Source: a bacterium (GTDB lineage: Bacteria > SZUA-79 > Acidulodesulfobacterales > Acidulodesulfobacteraceae). From it: a stretch of 40,097 nt of DNA. The notes under the pieces were generated by a model. It had not been told where the DNA came from and searched no databases. It saw only the letters and a program-made list of their open reading frames with translations. Location: NCBI GenBank assembly GCA_021828255.1, contig JAKASB010000004.1:1-40097 (forward strand). The letters run 5' to 3'. The position numbers and the translations under genes were made by a program. How positions within the stretch are numbered: position 1 is the stretch's first letter; every line of letters begins with the position of its first letter. Of the stretch, positions 9,829-18,816 are shown piece by piece.

Positions 9829-10481
9829 AACAATATAATTCTATAATTTTTGATTTAGACGGAACATTAATAGACTCTTTCGAGGCTATTAACGATGCTT
9901 TCGATGCAGTATTTTCTAAATTCCAAAGCAGAAACATAACATTCGAGGAGTCTAACTCTTACGTGGGTGTTCCGCTGGAAGGTCTTCTGGGGAAACTTTT
10001 CGGGAAAGAAAACGAAGAAGAAGCGATAACTATTTTTAGAAACAGATATAAAGAGGTATGTTTTGAAAAAACATCTTTAATGAAGGGAGTAAGAGAACTT
10101 CTTTTATGTCTCAAGGAGGAAAGAAAGTCTTTAAGTATTGCGACTAATAAAACAGGTTCAATATCCAGAAAGTTACTGGAATATTTGGGGATAGACGGAC
10201 TTTTTGATTATGTGTACGGGGTATTTGACGGACTTGAAGGAAAACCTTCGCCTGAAATGATAAATAAAATTGTCGAAAAAACTGCTATCCCTAAAACATC
10301 TACAATATTAATAGGCGATTCCCCGATAGATATAATGACCGCAAAAAATGCAGGCATTCATATTTGCAGCGTAGCTTCGGGGAATCATACTTTTGAAGAG
10401 CTAAAAACATATAACCCCGATTATCTATATGCCGCAATATCTGAATTAAAGCGTATCGATAAAACCGGTGGGCGCGGTTAA
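9822..10481 (+). CDS. HAD-superfamily phosphatase (Gph-like); 5' end not canonical
   Basis: The ORF-track call (9963, GTG) omits HAD motif I. In-frame translation upstream reads ILKQYNSIIFDLDGTLIDSFEAINDAFDAVFSKFQ...; 'LIGDSPIDIMTAKNAG' is motif IV. No ATG/GTG/TTG in this frame between the TGA at 9681 and 9963. 9822 is the first base after a possible -1 slip, or an ATT start. Confidence 0.75.
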   Translation: MLKQYNSIIFDLDGTLIDSFEAINDAFDAVFSKFQSRNITFEESNSYVGVPLEGLLGKLFGKENEEEAITIFRNRYKEVCFEKTSLMKGVRELLLCLKEERKSLSIATNKTGSISRKLLEYLGIDGLFDYVYGVFDGLEGKPSPEMINKIVEKTAIPKTSTILIGDSPIDIMTAKNAGIHICSVASGNHTFEELKTYNPDYLYAAISELKRIDKTGGRG

Positions 10482-11357
10482 ATGATTCGAATCGGAGAAA
10501 TAAATTATCTTAATGTGTATCCGATATATTATTATTTAAAAAAGGCGCTTAAAAATGATAATTTTATGAATTTTGTTCCGGGTAACCCCGCTTTTTTAAA
10601 CAGAGAACTGGGAACGGGGAATATAGATATCAGCCCTTCATCTTCTTTTTATTATATCTTAAATTATAAGTATTCGCATATATTTCCGAACCTTTCAATA
10701 AGTTCCAAAAAAAAAGTAAAAAGCATTTACCTTTTTTCCCCAAAGCAAGTAGAAGATTTTAATGAAAACGAAACAATTTATGTTACCCCCGAAACGCTCA
10801 CATCTATAAATCTTTTGAAGGTTTTACTCGCCGAAATGTATAAAATGGATTTAAATAAAATAAAATTTACAACTTTAAAGTCAAACGATGCATTAGAACT
10901 AGAACTCGGTGCGGTTTCCGGCGGTCAGGCGATAAAAGACGGGATTTTTTTACATATTGGAAATAATGCCTTAAAGTTAATAAAGCATATTCCGGAAGAT
11001 TGCTTTGCTTACGATCTGGCGGATTTATGGTACAAATATACCGGATATCCTTTTGTTTTTGCGCTTTTTATTATAAACAAAAAGGCTTACGATAAAAATA
11101 AAAATGAATTTGATATTTTATATGAATTTCTTATAGAATCAAAAAAAACAGCCGTTTTGGGGTTCAGAGAGGCTGCGCTGTCTATATTGGAATTAGATGA
11201 ATATAAATTTATATCTTACGAAGAACTTATCGACTATTGGACGGAATGTTTAAGTTTCGATTTTGGAAAAAACGAAATTAGAGGATTTAATCTTTACTCG
11301 GAATTATTATATAAAAATAAATTAATATCATCTATCCCGGAACTTAATTTTGTTTAA
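10482..11357 (+). CDS. mqnA: Chorismate dehydratase / futalosine-pathway menaquinone biosynthesis protein
   Basis: 'IRIGEINYLNVYPIYY', 'GNPAFLNRELGTGNIDISPSSSFYY', 'YDLADLWYKYTGYPFVFALF'. Confidence 0.85.
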   Translation: MIRIGEINYLNVYPIYYYLKKALKNDNFMNFVPGNPAFLNRELGTGNIDISPSSSFYYILNYKYSHIFPNLSISSKKKVKSIYLFSPKQVEDFNENETIYVTPETLTSINLLKVLLAEMYKMDLNKIKFTTLKSNDALELELGAVSGGQAIKDGIFLHIGNNALKLIKHIPEDCFAYDLADLWYKYTGYPFVFALFIINKKAYDKNKNEFDILYEFLIESKKTAVLGFREAALSILELDEYKFISYEELIDYWTECLSFDFGKNEIRGFNLYSELLYKNKLISSIPELNFV

Positions 11358-12603
11358 AATTACTTTTTGCCTCCGGTATTATAAAAGAAAATATAAAACC
11401 GTTGCCGAGGCTGCTTTTAATTATTGCCCTGCCTTGAAGAAGTTTTAACGTATGTTTTACGATTGCAAGACCTAATCCGGTTCCTTTATGGGCATCGTTA
11501 TGGGAACTATCGACCCTGAAAAATCTTTCCCCGAGCCTAAAAAGATTAGTGTAGTTAACGCCTTTTCCGTCATCTTCTATCGAAAAGAAAAAGAATTTCC
11601 CGAAGTCTTCTTTAGTTGGAAGATTATCCCATAAAACCGAAGTGTCTTCCATGTTTGAAATGAAATAATCAGCGGCTTTAGAGTCCGCAATGTATCCTTC
11701 AAGCTTAATCGTTCCACCGTTGTCGGTATATTTAACCGCATTCTGAATTAAGTTTGTAATAATTTGATTAATTTTTACAGGATCGGAAATAAATGAAATA
11801 TCAGTTATATTATTAATTATGGTTAGATTTTTTTCTTTTATTTCTTTTTCAAATAAAATCAATGAATGGTCTATGCCGGATTTAATATTGATTTTTTCAT
11901 ATTTTACCGGAGATTTTTCGGTTTCTATATTAGCCAGGGTTATCAGATCGTCGATTAAATAATTAAGCCGTTTTGCATGGTGGTCTATTATATCGATAAA
12001 CTTCATTCTAACATCCGGATTATCGATAGCTCCGTTTTTTAATGTTTCCGTAAAACCCATTATTGCGGCTATAGGGGTTTTTAATTCATGGGATATGTTT
12101 TGAATAAATGCCGCCCGTGCGTTTTCTATTTTTTGAAGATATGTTATATCTCTGATAATAACGGCATATTCATTAGAAGATTCTATCTTTAATATAATAC
12201 AGTTAATTATTTTTTCTTCTGCCCTATCGTAGTATGAAATTTTCTTTTCGATAAATTTAAAATTTATATCTGAAACGGCATTGTCTATTAAAGAATTTAG
12301 CTCTAAATTTCTTGTTAAGATATCGAATTCTTTAATATTTGACTGGATTTTTATGGATCTCATATTTTTATTAAAAGCGCCGTTAACAAATAAGATATTT
12401 TTTCTGCCGTCAATAATTGCCAGACCGTCCATTATATTGTTTAATATGTATAAATAATTTTTTATTTCATCTTGATATTCTTTAAATTTATTTTTAGTAA
12501 ATAATATTTGTATATTTTTATATAAAAAAATATACAAAAAGAATAAAAATAATGATAATATTAAAATATAGAATATAGCCGAAAAAGGATAGCTCATAAC
12601 CAA
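11344..12603 (-). CDS. PAS-containing sensor histidine kinase (PhoR-like), one N-terminal TM helix
   Basis: H-box 'SHELKTPIAAIMGFTETLKNGAIDNP', N-box 'ITNLIQNAVKYTDNGG', G-boxes 'EDDGKGVNY', 'GTGLGLAIVKHTL'. Confidence 0.92.
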   Translation of the reverse strand: MVMSYPFSAIFYILILSLFLFFLYIFLYKNIQILFTKNKFKEYQDEIKNYLYILNNIMDGLAIIDGRKNILFVNGAFNKNMRSIKIQSNIKEFDILTRNLELNSLIDNAVSDINFKFIEKKISYYDRAEEKIINCIILKIESSNEYAVIIRDITYLQKIENARAAFIQNISHELKTPIAAIMGFTETLKNGAIDNPDVRMKFIDIIDHHAKRLNYLIDDLITLANIETEKSPVKYEKINIKSGIDHSLILFEKEIKEKNLTIINNITDISFISDPVKINQIITNLIQNAVKYTDNGGTIKLEGYIADSKAADYFISNMEDTSVLWDNLPTKEDFGKFFFFSIEDDGKGVNYTNLFRLGERFFRVDSSHNDAHKGTGLGLAIVKHTLKLLQGRAIIKSSLGNGFIFSFIIPEAKSNFKQN

Positions 12604-12641
12604 AATTCTATAATATATTGCAAATAATTTCTATTAAAATC

Positions 12642-13286
12642 ATGAGAAGAAAAATAATAAATAAAAAGATTAATATTTTTACAATATCTTTTCTGTCTTT
12701 TATAATTCTATCACTATCCGTTTCAGGTTCTTACGGATTTTTGACTGATGAGATTGCCGCTTCCATAGGTAATACGCCTATAACTTTAAATGAATTATAT
12801 TTTTTATATAATTTTAACATGGTAAATAATTTAAAATACCGCAACATTAATAAAACCATATCTGACGGCAAATTAAAACATGCTCTGAATCTTTATATAA
12901 ACAGGATGCTAATTTTAAAGCAGGAGGAAAGAACCGGAGGATTATCGATATCCGAAAGTCAGGTTAATAAATTAACTGCCGGCTTTGAAAGAAAATTTAA
13001 AATACTGCATAAAAGAATCGGCTTTAATTTATTTTTGGCAAAATTCGGGTTAAATAAAACCTCTTTTCATACTTTCGTAAAAAATATTCTAATTGAAAAA
13101 ATTTTTATAGGCGAACAGCTTCATTTTTTCTTGTTCACTTTAGAAAACAGCGGAAAAATTGCGCATGGCGCAAGGCAAAAATACAATAAAGAATTGTCTC
13201 TAAAACTAAAAAATTTACTGTTAAGCCTGAAAAGACATGCCAAAATCGAGATAAACGATAATTTTAAACTGAATAAACATGTATGA
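12642..13286 (+). CDS. Exported SurA N-terminal-like protein
   Basis: Hydrophobic signal segment, then 'TDEIAASIGNTPITLNEL' and a helical region resembling the SurA N-domain; no PPIase domain; ATG 12642 preferred over TTG 12618. Confidence 0.5.
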   Translation: MRRKIINKKINIFTISFLSFIILSLSVSGSYGFLTDEIAASIGNTPITLNELYFLYNFNMVNNLKYRNINKTISDGKLKHALNLYINRMLILKQEERTGGLSISESQVNKLTAGFERKFKILHKRIGFNLFLAKFGLNKTSFHTFVKNILIEKIFIGEQLHFFLFTLENSGKIAHGARQKYNKELSLKLKNLLLSLKRHAKIEINDNFKLNKHV

Positions 13287-13662
13287 TTTAAAGGTTTTAT
13301 CGGGTTTCTCATCGGCTCATGCCCTTAGAGGTTATAACGGAAAATGCGAAAACATTCACGGTCATAACTGGCATGTTGAACTTATAGTATCTTCAGGCAC
13401 GTTAAATGAAATAGGCCTGGTAATAGATTTTAAATTGCTTAAACAATATCTTAATGAAGTGATAGAAATGCTTGACCATAAATTCATTAATGAAACCGAA
13501 TTTTTTAAAGAAGTAAATCCTTCTGCCGAAAATATTGCCAGATATATATATGAAGAGTTCGAAAAAAAAATAAAAGTAAATAAAATCTTTAATATAGCCG
13601 TTAAAAGAGTTGACGTTTATGAAACTAATTCTTCCATGGCTTCTTATTATAAAATTGATTGA
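13279..13662 (+). CDS. queD: 6-carboxytetrahydropterin synthase / 6-pyruvoyl-tetrahydropterin synthase family
   Basis: 'FSSAHALRGYNGKCENIHGHNWHVEL', 'GLVIDFKLLK', 'LDHKFIN', 'YETNSSMASY'. Confidence 0.92.
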   Translation: MYDLKVLSGFSSAHALRGYNGKCENIHGHNWHVELIVSSGTLNEIGLVIDFKLLKQYLNEVIEMLDHKFINETEFFKEVNPSAENIARYIYEEFEKKIKVNKIFNIAVKRVDVYETNSSMASYYKID

Positions 13663-13762
13663 CTAAAGTTTATTAATAATGTATTAAATATATTAAAGTG
13701 TTTTAAGATGATTTTTATATAATTTAAAATTAACTTATTAGATTCCGGCAAATATTATTTTT

Positions 13763-14797
13763 GTGAATAAAAAAATTATCTATTACATCGTTATTTTAGT
13801 TTTTATAGCTTCTGCATTAGGAGTTTTTTTGGTTTACAAAACTCTGAACACAAAAGAAAAAAGGATAGACTCGGCAATAAGCGTAAGGCTTAATAAGCTT
13901 GAGAACATTCAGAAACATATTGCCGAAAGCATAAAGGGTATTAAAAAAATTGGGTTGCCGGTTCTTAGATACGGATATTCTTTTAATGAGAACGATAGTT
14001 ATTTTATTTCTGAAATAGTAAGGGCTTCTAAAAAATACGGTATAAAATTAGGTTATGTTAAATTAATTCATGCAAATAAAAATAAAAATGCGGTTGTTTA
14101 TTTATTTAAAGCATCCGGTTTTGGAAAGCCCGCGGATATTTATTCGTTTATTAAGACGCTGGAATATAATTATAAAATAGAATTAAAGAAGTTTTATATA
14201 AGCAAAAATTTCAATAAAGACGGCCATGTTTCTTTTTCTTCCCTTTTAGCGGTATACGTAATAAACAAGCCTGAAATATTATCCGGTATCGTAAAACTAA
14301 AAGCTAATCTTTTGCCCCCCGATAATTTTGGAATGATAAATCCGTTTGTTAATGTTCCGAAGGCAAAAAAAATATTAACAAGACGGAAAAAAATAAAGGT
14401 AGCCGAAAATGTCTATAAAAAATTATCGAAAGAATCTAACATAAAAAAATCTGATTTTTATAATAAAAAAGGGGTTTCGTTTTTTGAGAAAAATAATTTC
14501 AATAAAGCATTGGTAATGTTTAAAAAGGCTGTTATGTTAAATCCCAATAATTATATGGCGCTATCCAACGAAGCTCTTGTCGGCTACGAGACTAAAAATT
14601 ATAACGAATCTATATTTTATGCAAAAAAGGCGCTGAACCAAAAAAAATTATGGCAGACTAATTTTATTTTAGGATTGGCATACTTACGTAGCGAAAATTT
14701 TTCTAAAGCAGAATATAATTTTAAAGAGGCTTTAAAATTAAACCCTTCGAATGGACAGATTAAATATTATTTAAATATTTCAAAAAATGGACGATAA
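13763..14797 (+). CDS. Membrane-anchored TPR-repeat protein
   Basis: N-terminal TM helix; C-terminal TPR units 'SFFEKNNFNKALVMFKKAVMLNPNNYMALSN', 'AYLRSENFSKAEYNFKEALKLNPSNGQIK'; GTG start. Confidence 0.75.
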   Translation: MNKKIIYYIVILVFIASALGVFLVYKTLNTKEKRIDSAISVRLNKLENIQKHIAESIKGIKKIGLPVLRYGYSFNENDSYFISEIVRASKKYGIKLGYVKLIHANKNKNAVVYLFKASGFGKPADIYSFIKTLEYNYKIELKKFYISKNFNKDGHVSFSSLLAVYVINKPEILSGIVKLKANLLPPDNFGMINPFVNVPKAKKILTRRKKIKVAENVYKKLSKESNIKKSDFYNKKGVSFFEKNNFNKALVMFKKAVMLNPNNYMALSNEALVGYETKNYNESIFYAKKALNQKKLWQTNFILGLAYLRSENFSKAEYNFKEALKLNPSNGQIKYYLNISKNGR

Positions 14798-14851
14798 ATA
14801 TGTAATAAAAATATACATACATAATTATCATTTTATAGAGGAAATCCAATT

Positions 14852-15949
14852 ATGAATTTAAATGTAAGAAAAGCGGTAACTTATCGTATCATCCTGCTTC
14901 TAATTTCTATTTTAATTTTATCGGCTTCTACGGGGGCATATGCATTTACCACGATAACTATTCTGCCGGGAAAGTTGAATAATTTTAGAATACACGTTCC
15001 CACTATGGTATCTGCAGGGAGCAAATTCACGGTTAAATTAGTAGCATTGGACGATTACGGCAATGTGATTACCGATTTTGCAAATAAATACGAAGGACTT
15101 AATATAAGAGTTAACATCGGAAATAATAATAGTACGGAAGAGTTAGACATTCCCGCATCGGAATTTAAAAACGGAGCAGTTCATTTTGATTTATCTTATA
15201 AAAAGGCAGGGAATATTACAGTTTCTGCTTTATTTGAGGGCGTTAAAAATATTAGTCCAATTATATATGTCGCTGCAGGTCCTTTTCATAATTTAAAAAT
15301 AGTGACGCCTCGAAAAGCGTCGGCAGGAGAACCTTTCAACGTTAAAGTTTATGCAGTGGACCAGTACGGCAATCCTGTCCGTTTTATGCCTAAGCCAAAC
15401 GGAGATATAAAAGTTTATCTTACGGGAGATAATTTCAAAGTTCGTCCAAGAATTATACCGGCAAATTATATTAAAAACGGCTCAGGCAAATTCAGCTTTA
15501 TTTCTGATAGAGCAGGCTCAAGCCGGCTTAATTTTGAAGTGGATTATGACGGAAGCAGCCATGTTTTTATCAGTAAAAATATCGATATCTACCCATCCTA
15601 TTTCAATAAATTTCTTATATCTACCAATATAGCAAAAGTTCCGGCAGGAAAACCTTTTATAATTAAAATTGTTTCCGTAGATAAATACGGAAACGTAGTA
15701 AATGACATAAATAAAATAAAAGGGAAGGTTAAATTGGTTTTGATTTCAAAAAGCGGGATAGAAAGAAGCAGCCTGTTTAGTTTTAAATCTTTCGATAAAG
15801 GCATTGCTTTAGTAAAAACCGTATTTAACAGGGTCGGCACATTTTCTATTTATGCGAAACCGGAAGGGATAAATTTTAAAAAACTTAAAATGCGTTTGCC
15901 CAAGGTTAACCAGAAAATACGGGCTAAAAGTCTTCTCCTATACAAGTAA
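14852..15949 (+). CDS. Secreted/surface protein with three Ig-like (invasin/filamin-like) internal repeats
   Basis: Signal peptide 'IILLLISILILSASTGAYA'; repeats 'SAGSKFTVKLVALDDYGNVI', 'SAGEPFNVKVYAVDQYGNPV', 'PAGKPFIIKIVSVDKYGNVV'. Confidence 0.7.
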   Translation: MNLNVRKAVTYRIILLLISILILSASTGAYAFTTITILPGKLNNFRIHVPTMVSAGSKFTVKLVALDDYGNVITDFANKYEGLNIRVNIGNNNSTEELDIPASEFKNGAVHFDLSYKKAGNITVSALFEGVKNISPIIYVAAGPFHNLKIVTPRKASAGEPFNVKVYAVDQYGNPVRFMPKPNGDIKVYLTGDNFKVRPRIIPANYIKNGSGKFSFISDRAGSSRLNFEVDYDGSSHVFISKNIDIYPSYFNKFLISTNIAKVPAGKPFIIKIVSVDKYGNVVNDINKIKGKVKLVLISKSGIERSSLFSFKSFDKGIALVKTVFNRVGTFSIYAKPEGINFKKLKMRLPKVNQKIRAKSLLLYK

Positions 15950-15967
15950 TAAAAATTCATATTCACT

Positions 15968-16050
15968 CAAATCCCGATTTAGAAATTTTTATATATGAAT
16001 TACCTGAATTGCTTATTGGAATATATAAATATTTTCTAAATCGGGATTTG
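15968..16050. repeat. 18-bp perfect inverted repeat with 47-nt AT-rich centre (hairpin or MITE-like)
   Basis: CAAATCCCGATTTAGAAA (15968-15985) / TTTCTAAATCGGGATTTG (16033-16050); flanked by ATTCACT at 15961-15967 and 16053-16059. Confidence 0.7.
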
Positions 16051-16120
16051 GGATTCACTTTTTCTATTTAAAAAAAAATAAAAAAGTATTATAATAATTA
16101 GGTTAGTCCGTAATATTTAA

Positions 16121-16195
16121 GGCGGCATAGCCAAGCGGTAAGGCAGAGGTCTGCAAAACCTTTATACCTCGGTTCAATTCCGAGTGCCGCCTCCA
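16121..16195 (+). tRNA. tRNA-Cys (anticodon GCA), CCA encoded
   Basis: Acceptor GGCGGCA/TGCCGCC, anticodon arm GAGGT-CTGCAAA-ACCTT, T-arm CTCGG-TTCAATT-CCGAG, discriminator T then CCA. Confidence 0.97.
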
Positions 16196-16239
16196 TCAAT
16201 ATATTTATATTTTGATATTTTGCGAGGTATTAAACAATT

Positions 16240-17079
16240 ATGTATGAAATTGTCGGTAAAAAAAATCTCGGGGAAGGAATAAATTTATACAATATATCTG
16301 CTGCGGATGTTGCATTAAAAGCGTTGCCTGGACAGTTTATAATTCTAAGGGTTAATAAAAACGGGGAAAGAGTTCCAATCACCATAGCTAATTCCGACAA
16401 AAACAATAAAACAGTCACTATACTGGTTCAAACGCTTGGAAAAACAACGCATTTGCTCAGCGAACTTAACGTCGGCGACAGTTTAGCCGATGTAGTAGGT
16501 CCGCTCGGCATTCCTACGGAAATAGAAAAGTTCGGAACGGTAGTCTGCATTGGCGGGGGCTTTGGAATCGCCGCAATTTATCCTATAGCCAAAGCGCTAA
16601 AAGAAGCCGGTAATAACGTTATTTCGATAATAGGAGCGAGAAGCAAAGGACTTCTTTTAATGGAAGGCGAAATGAGGTCGGCAAGCAGTGAAGTCCTTAT
16701 CGCCACAAACGATGGAAGTTACGGCACAAAAGGAATAGTTACGGATGTTTTGAGGGAACTTATTTACGATAAAAAAATACAAATAGACAGGATTATTGCA
16801 ATAGGACCGGTAATTATGATGAAAGCAGTCAGCGACCTTACGAGAGAAAAATCTATTAAAACAATGGTAAGTTTAAATCCTATTATGATCGACGGAACAG
16901 GAATGTGCGGCGCATGCAGGGTCCTTGTCGATAAGAAAACGAAATTCGCCTGTGTGGATGGTCCAGATTTCGACGGACATCTTGTCGACTTCGATAATCT
17001 TATGAACAGGCTTAAATTTTACAAAGAGGAGGAAAAGGCTTCTTACGAATGTCATATGAAGCAACATCATAACGGATAA
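16240..17079 (+). CDS. nfnA: NfnA-like / sulfide dehydrogenase beta subunit-like FAD/NAD(P)-binding [2Fe-2S] oxidoreductase
   Basis: 'LPGQFIILRVNKNGERVPITIA', 'CIGGGFGIAAIYPIAKAL', Cys motif 'DGTGMCGACRVLVDKKTKFACVDGPDFDGHLVDF'; followed by a GltD-like partner. Confidence 0.85.
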   Translation: MYEIVGKKNLGEGINLYNISAADVALKALPGQFIILRVNKNGERVPITIANSDKNNKTVTILVQTLGKTTHLLSELNVGDSLADVVGPLGIPTEIEKFGTVVCIGGGFGIAAIYPIAKALKEAGNNVISIIGARSKGLLLMEGEMRSASSEVLIATNDGSYGTKGIVTDVLRELIYDKKIQIDRIIAIGPVIMMKAVSDLTREKSIKTMVSLNPIMIDGTGMCGACRVLVDKKTKFACVDGPDFDGHLVDFDNLMNRLKFYKEEEKASYECHMKQHHNG

Positions 17080-17129
17080 CCGCTGATAAATTTTATATAA
17101 TTCAGATAGGAAAATAAAGAGATAAAGAT

Positions 17130-18581
17130 ATGGATAAAATCGCAGATACAAATGAACAAAACTCCTTAGGAAATAAAGAAAGGCTCAAAATCAAAAGACA
17201 TGGGATGCAGTGTCAGTCTCCCGAAGAAAGAAGGCATAATTTTAAAGAAGTACCCTACGGGTATTCTTCCGAAGAAGCTATCGAGGAGGCTAAAAGATGT
17301 ATTCAATGCAAAAGACCTTACTGTATTGAGGGATGTCCCGTCAATATCGATATTCCTGCTTTCCTCAAACTTATCGAGGAAGGGGATTTTCTGGGTGCGG
17401 CGAAAAAAATTAAAGAAACTAATTCTTTGCCGGCTATCTGCGGCAGAGTCTGTCCCCAAGAAGATCAGTGCGAAAAGGTTTGCATCATAGGTAAAAGAAA
17501 AGACACGCCTTCCGTTGCTATAGGAAATTTAGAAAGATTTGCCGCGGATTATGAAGCTAAATACGGCGATATTTATGTCGAAGTTAATATGAAAAAAGAT
17601 AAAAAGATTGCCGTAGTCGGCGGGGGACCTGCCGGATTGACGGTAGCGGGAGATTTATGCAAGATGGGTTATTCCGTTTCTATATTTGAAGCTCTTCACG
17701 AAATAGGCGGGGTTTTAATGTACGGAATTCCCGAATTCCGTCTTCCCAAAGAGATTTTATTAAGAGAATTAAAGGTTCTTGAGGATATGGGCGTTGAGAT
17801 ATTTACGAATGAAGTAATAGGAAAAACCATAACAGTCGATGAACTGCTTGGTGAAAGAGGTTATAGCGCCGTTTTTATCGGAACAGGCGCTGGAACGCCT
17901 AAGTTTCTTAACATACCCGGAGAAGAATTTAACGGCGTTTACTCCGCAAACGAATTTCTTACCCGGGTTAATTTAATGAGGGCGTATAATAAATCGGAAT
18001 TCGATACCCCTATTAAATGTGGTAAAACATTAGTTGTTTTTGGAGCCGGTAATACTGCAATGGATGCGGTAAGAACAGGTTTAAGGCTCGGCTATGAGGA
18101 TGCAAGAATTTTTTATAGAAGGTCTAGAAAAGAAATGACGGCAAGACTCGAAGAGGTTCATCATGCCGAAGAGGAGGGAATTAAGTTTGAATTTTTAATA
18201 AATCCAGTTAGATTTATAGGAGATGAAAATCATAACGTCACGGCAGTGGAATGTGAACGTATGGAACTGGGAGAACCCGATGAAAGCGGCAGGAGAAGAC
18301 CTATTCCGATAAAAGGCTCGGAGTTTGTTACAAATATAGATGCGGCGGTTATCGCTATAGGAACTAACGTGAATCCTATCGTTCCTTCTTCTACGCCCGG
18401 AATGAATTTAAATAAATGGGGTTATATAATCGCGGACGAAAATACCGGAAAAACTACAAAAAAAGGTGTTTTTGCCGGCGGTGATATAGTTACCGGCGCT
18501 GCAACTGTTATACTTGCAATGGGGGCGGGGAAAAAAGCGGCGGTCGCAATCGATAAATATTTAGAAACAGGTATATGGTAA
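17130..18581 (+). CDS. nfnB: NfnB-like / glutamate synthase small-subunit family (homotetrameric GltA-type) oxidoreductase
   Basis: 'CIQCKRPYCIEGCPVNIDIPAFL', 'CGRVCPQEDQCEKVCIIGKR', 'VVGGGPAGLTVAGDL', 'VFGAGNTAMDAVRTGLRLG'. Confidence 0.88.
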   Translation: MDKIADTNEQNSLGNKERLKIKRHGMQCQSPEERRHNFKEVPYGYSSEEAIEEAKRCIQCKRPYCIEGCPVNIDIPAFLKLIEEGDFLGAAKKIKETNSLPAICGRVCPQEDQCEKVCIIGKRKDTPSVAIGNLERFAADYEAKYGDIYVEVNMKKDKKIAVVGGGPAGLTVAGDLCKMGYSVSIFEALHEIGGVLMYGIPEFRLPKEILLRELKVLEDMGVEIFTNEVIGKTITVDELLGERGYSAVFIGTGAGTPKFLNIPGEEFNGVYSANEFLTRVNLMRAYNKSEFDTPIKCGKTLVVFGAGNTAMDAVRTGLRLGYEDARIFYRRSRKEMTARLEEVHHAEEEGIKFEFLINPVRFIGDENHNVTAVECERMELGEPDESGRRRPIPIKGSEFVTNIDAAVIAIGTNVNPIVPSSTPGMNLNKWGYIIADENTGKTTKKGVFAGGDIVTGAATVILAMGAGKKAAVAIDKYLETGIW

Positions 18582-18625
18582 GTATAACATGGTAATATAC
18601 CACGGCAATTTTGAAGAAAAAAAAG

Positions 18626-18692
18626 AAAAAAGGTGTCAGATTTATTTTTTTTGTTTTGCGGAATAGGAATAAATAAATCTGACACCTTTTTT
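18626..18692. repeat. 22-bp perfect palindromic hairpin (RAYT/REP-type; may act as a bidirectional terminator)
   Basis: AAAAAAGGTGTCAGATTTATTT (18626-18647) / AAATAAATCTGACACCTTTTTT (18671-18692), 23-nt loop. Confidence 0.8.
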
Positions 18693-18737
18693 TACCTTTT
18701 TTTATGTAAAATCGGGATTTGGGTTACATCGTAATAT

Positions 18738-18768
18738 TTGACAAATTTTGTTATTTATGAGATATATT
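18738..18768 (+). promoter_or_regulatory. Candidate sigma70 promoter for tRNA-Leu / pheS
   Basis: Perfect TTGACA at 18738-18743 and TATATT at 18763-18768 with a long (19-nt) spacer. Confidence 0.4.
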
Positions 18769-18816
18769 ATATATTCGTCATATTCGTTTAATCGCCGCAT
18801 TTTATGCAACCTGATT

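Noticed and set aside
17200-17490. 96-aa plus-strand ORF overlapping nfnB; likewise 26907-27182 inside rseP
   Set aside because: Out-of-frame reading of conserved coding sequence with no family signal.
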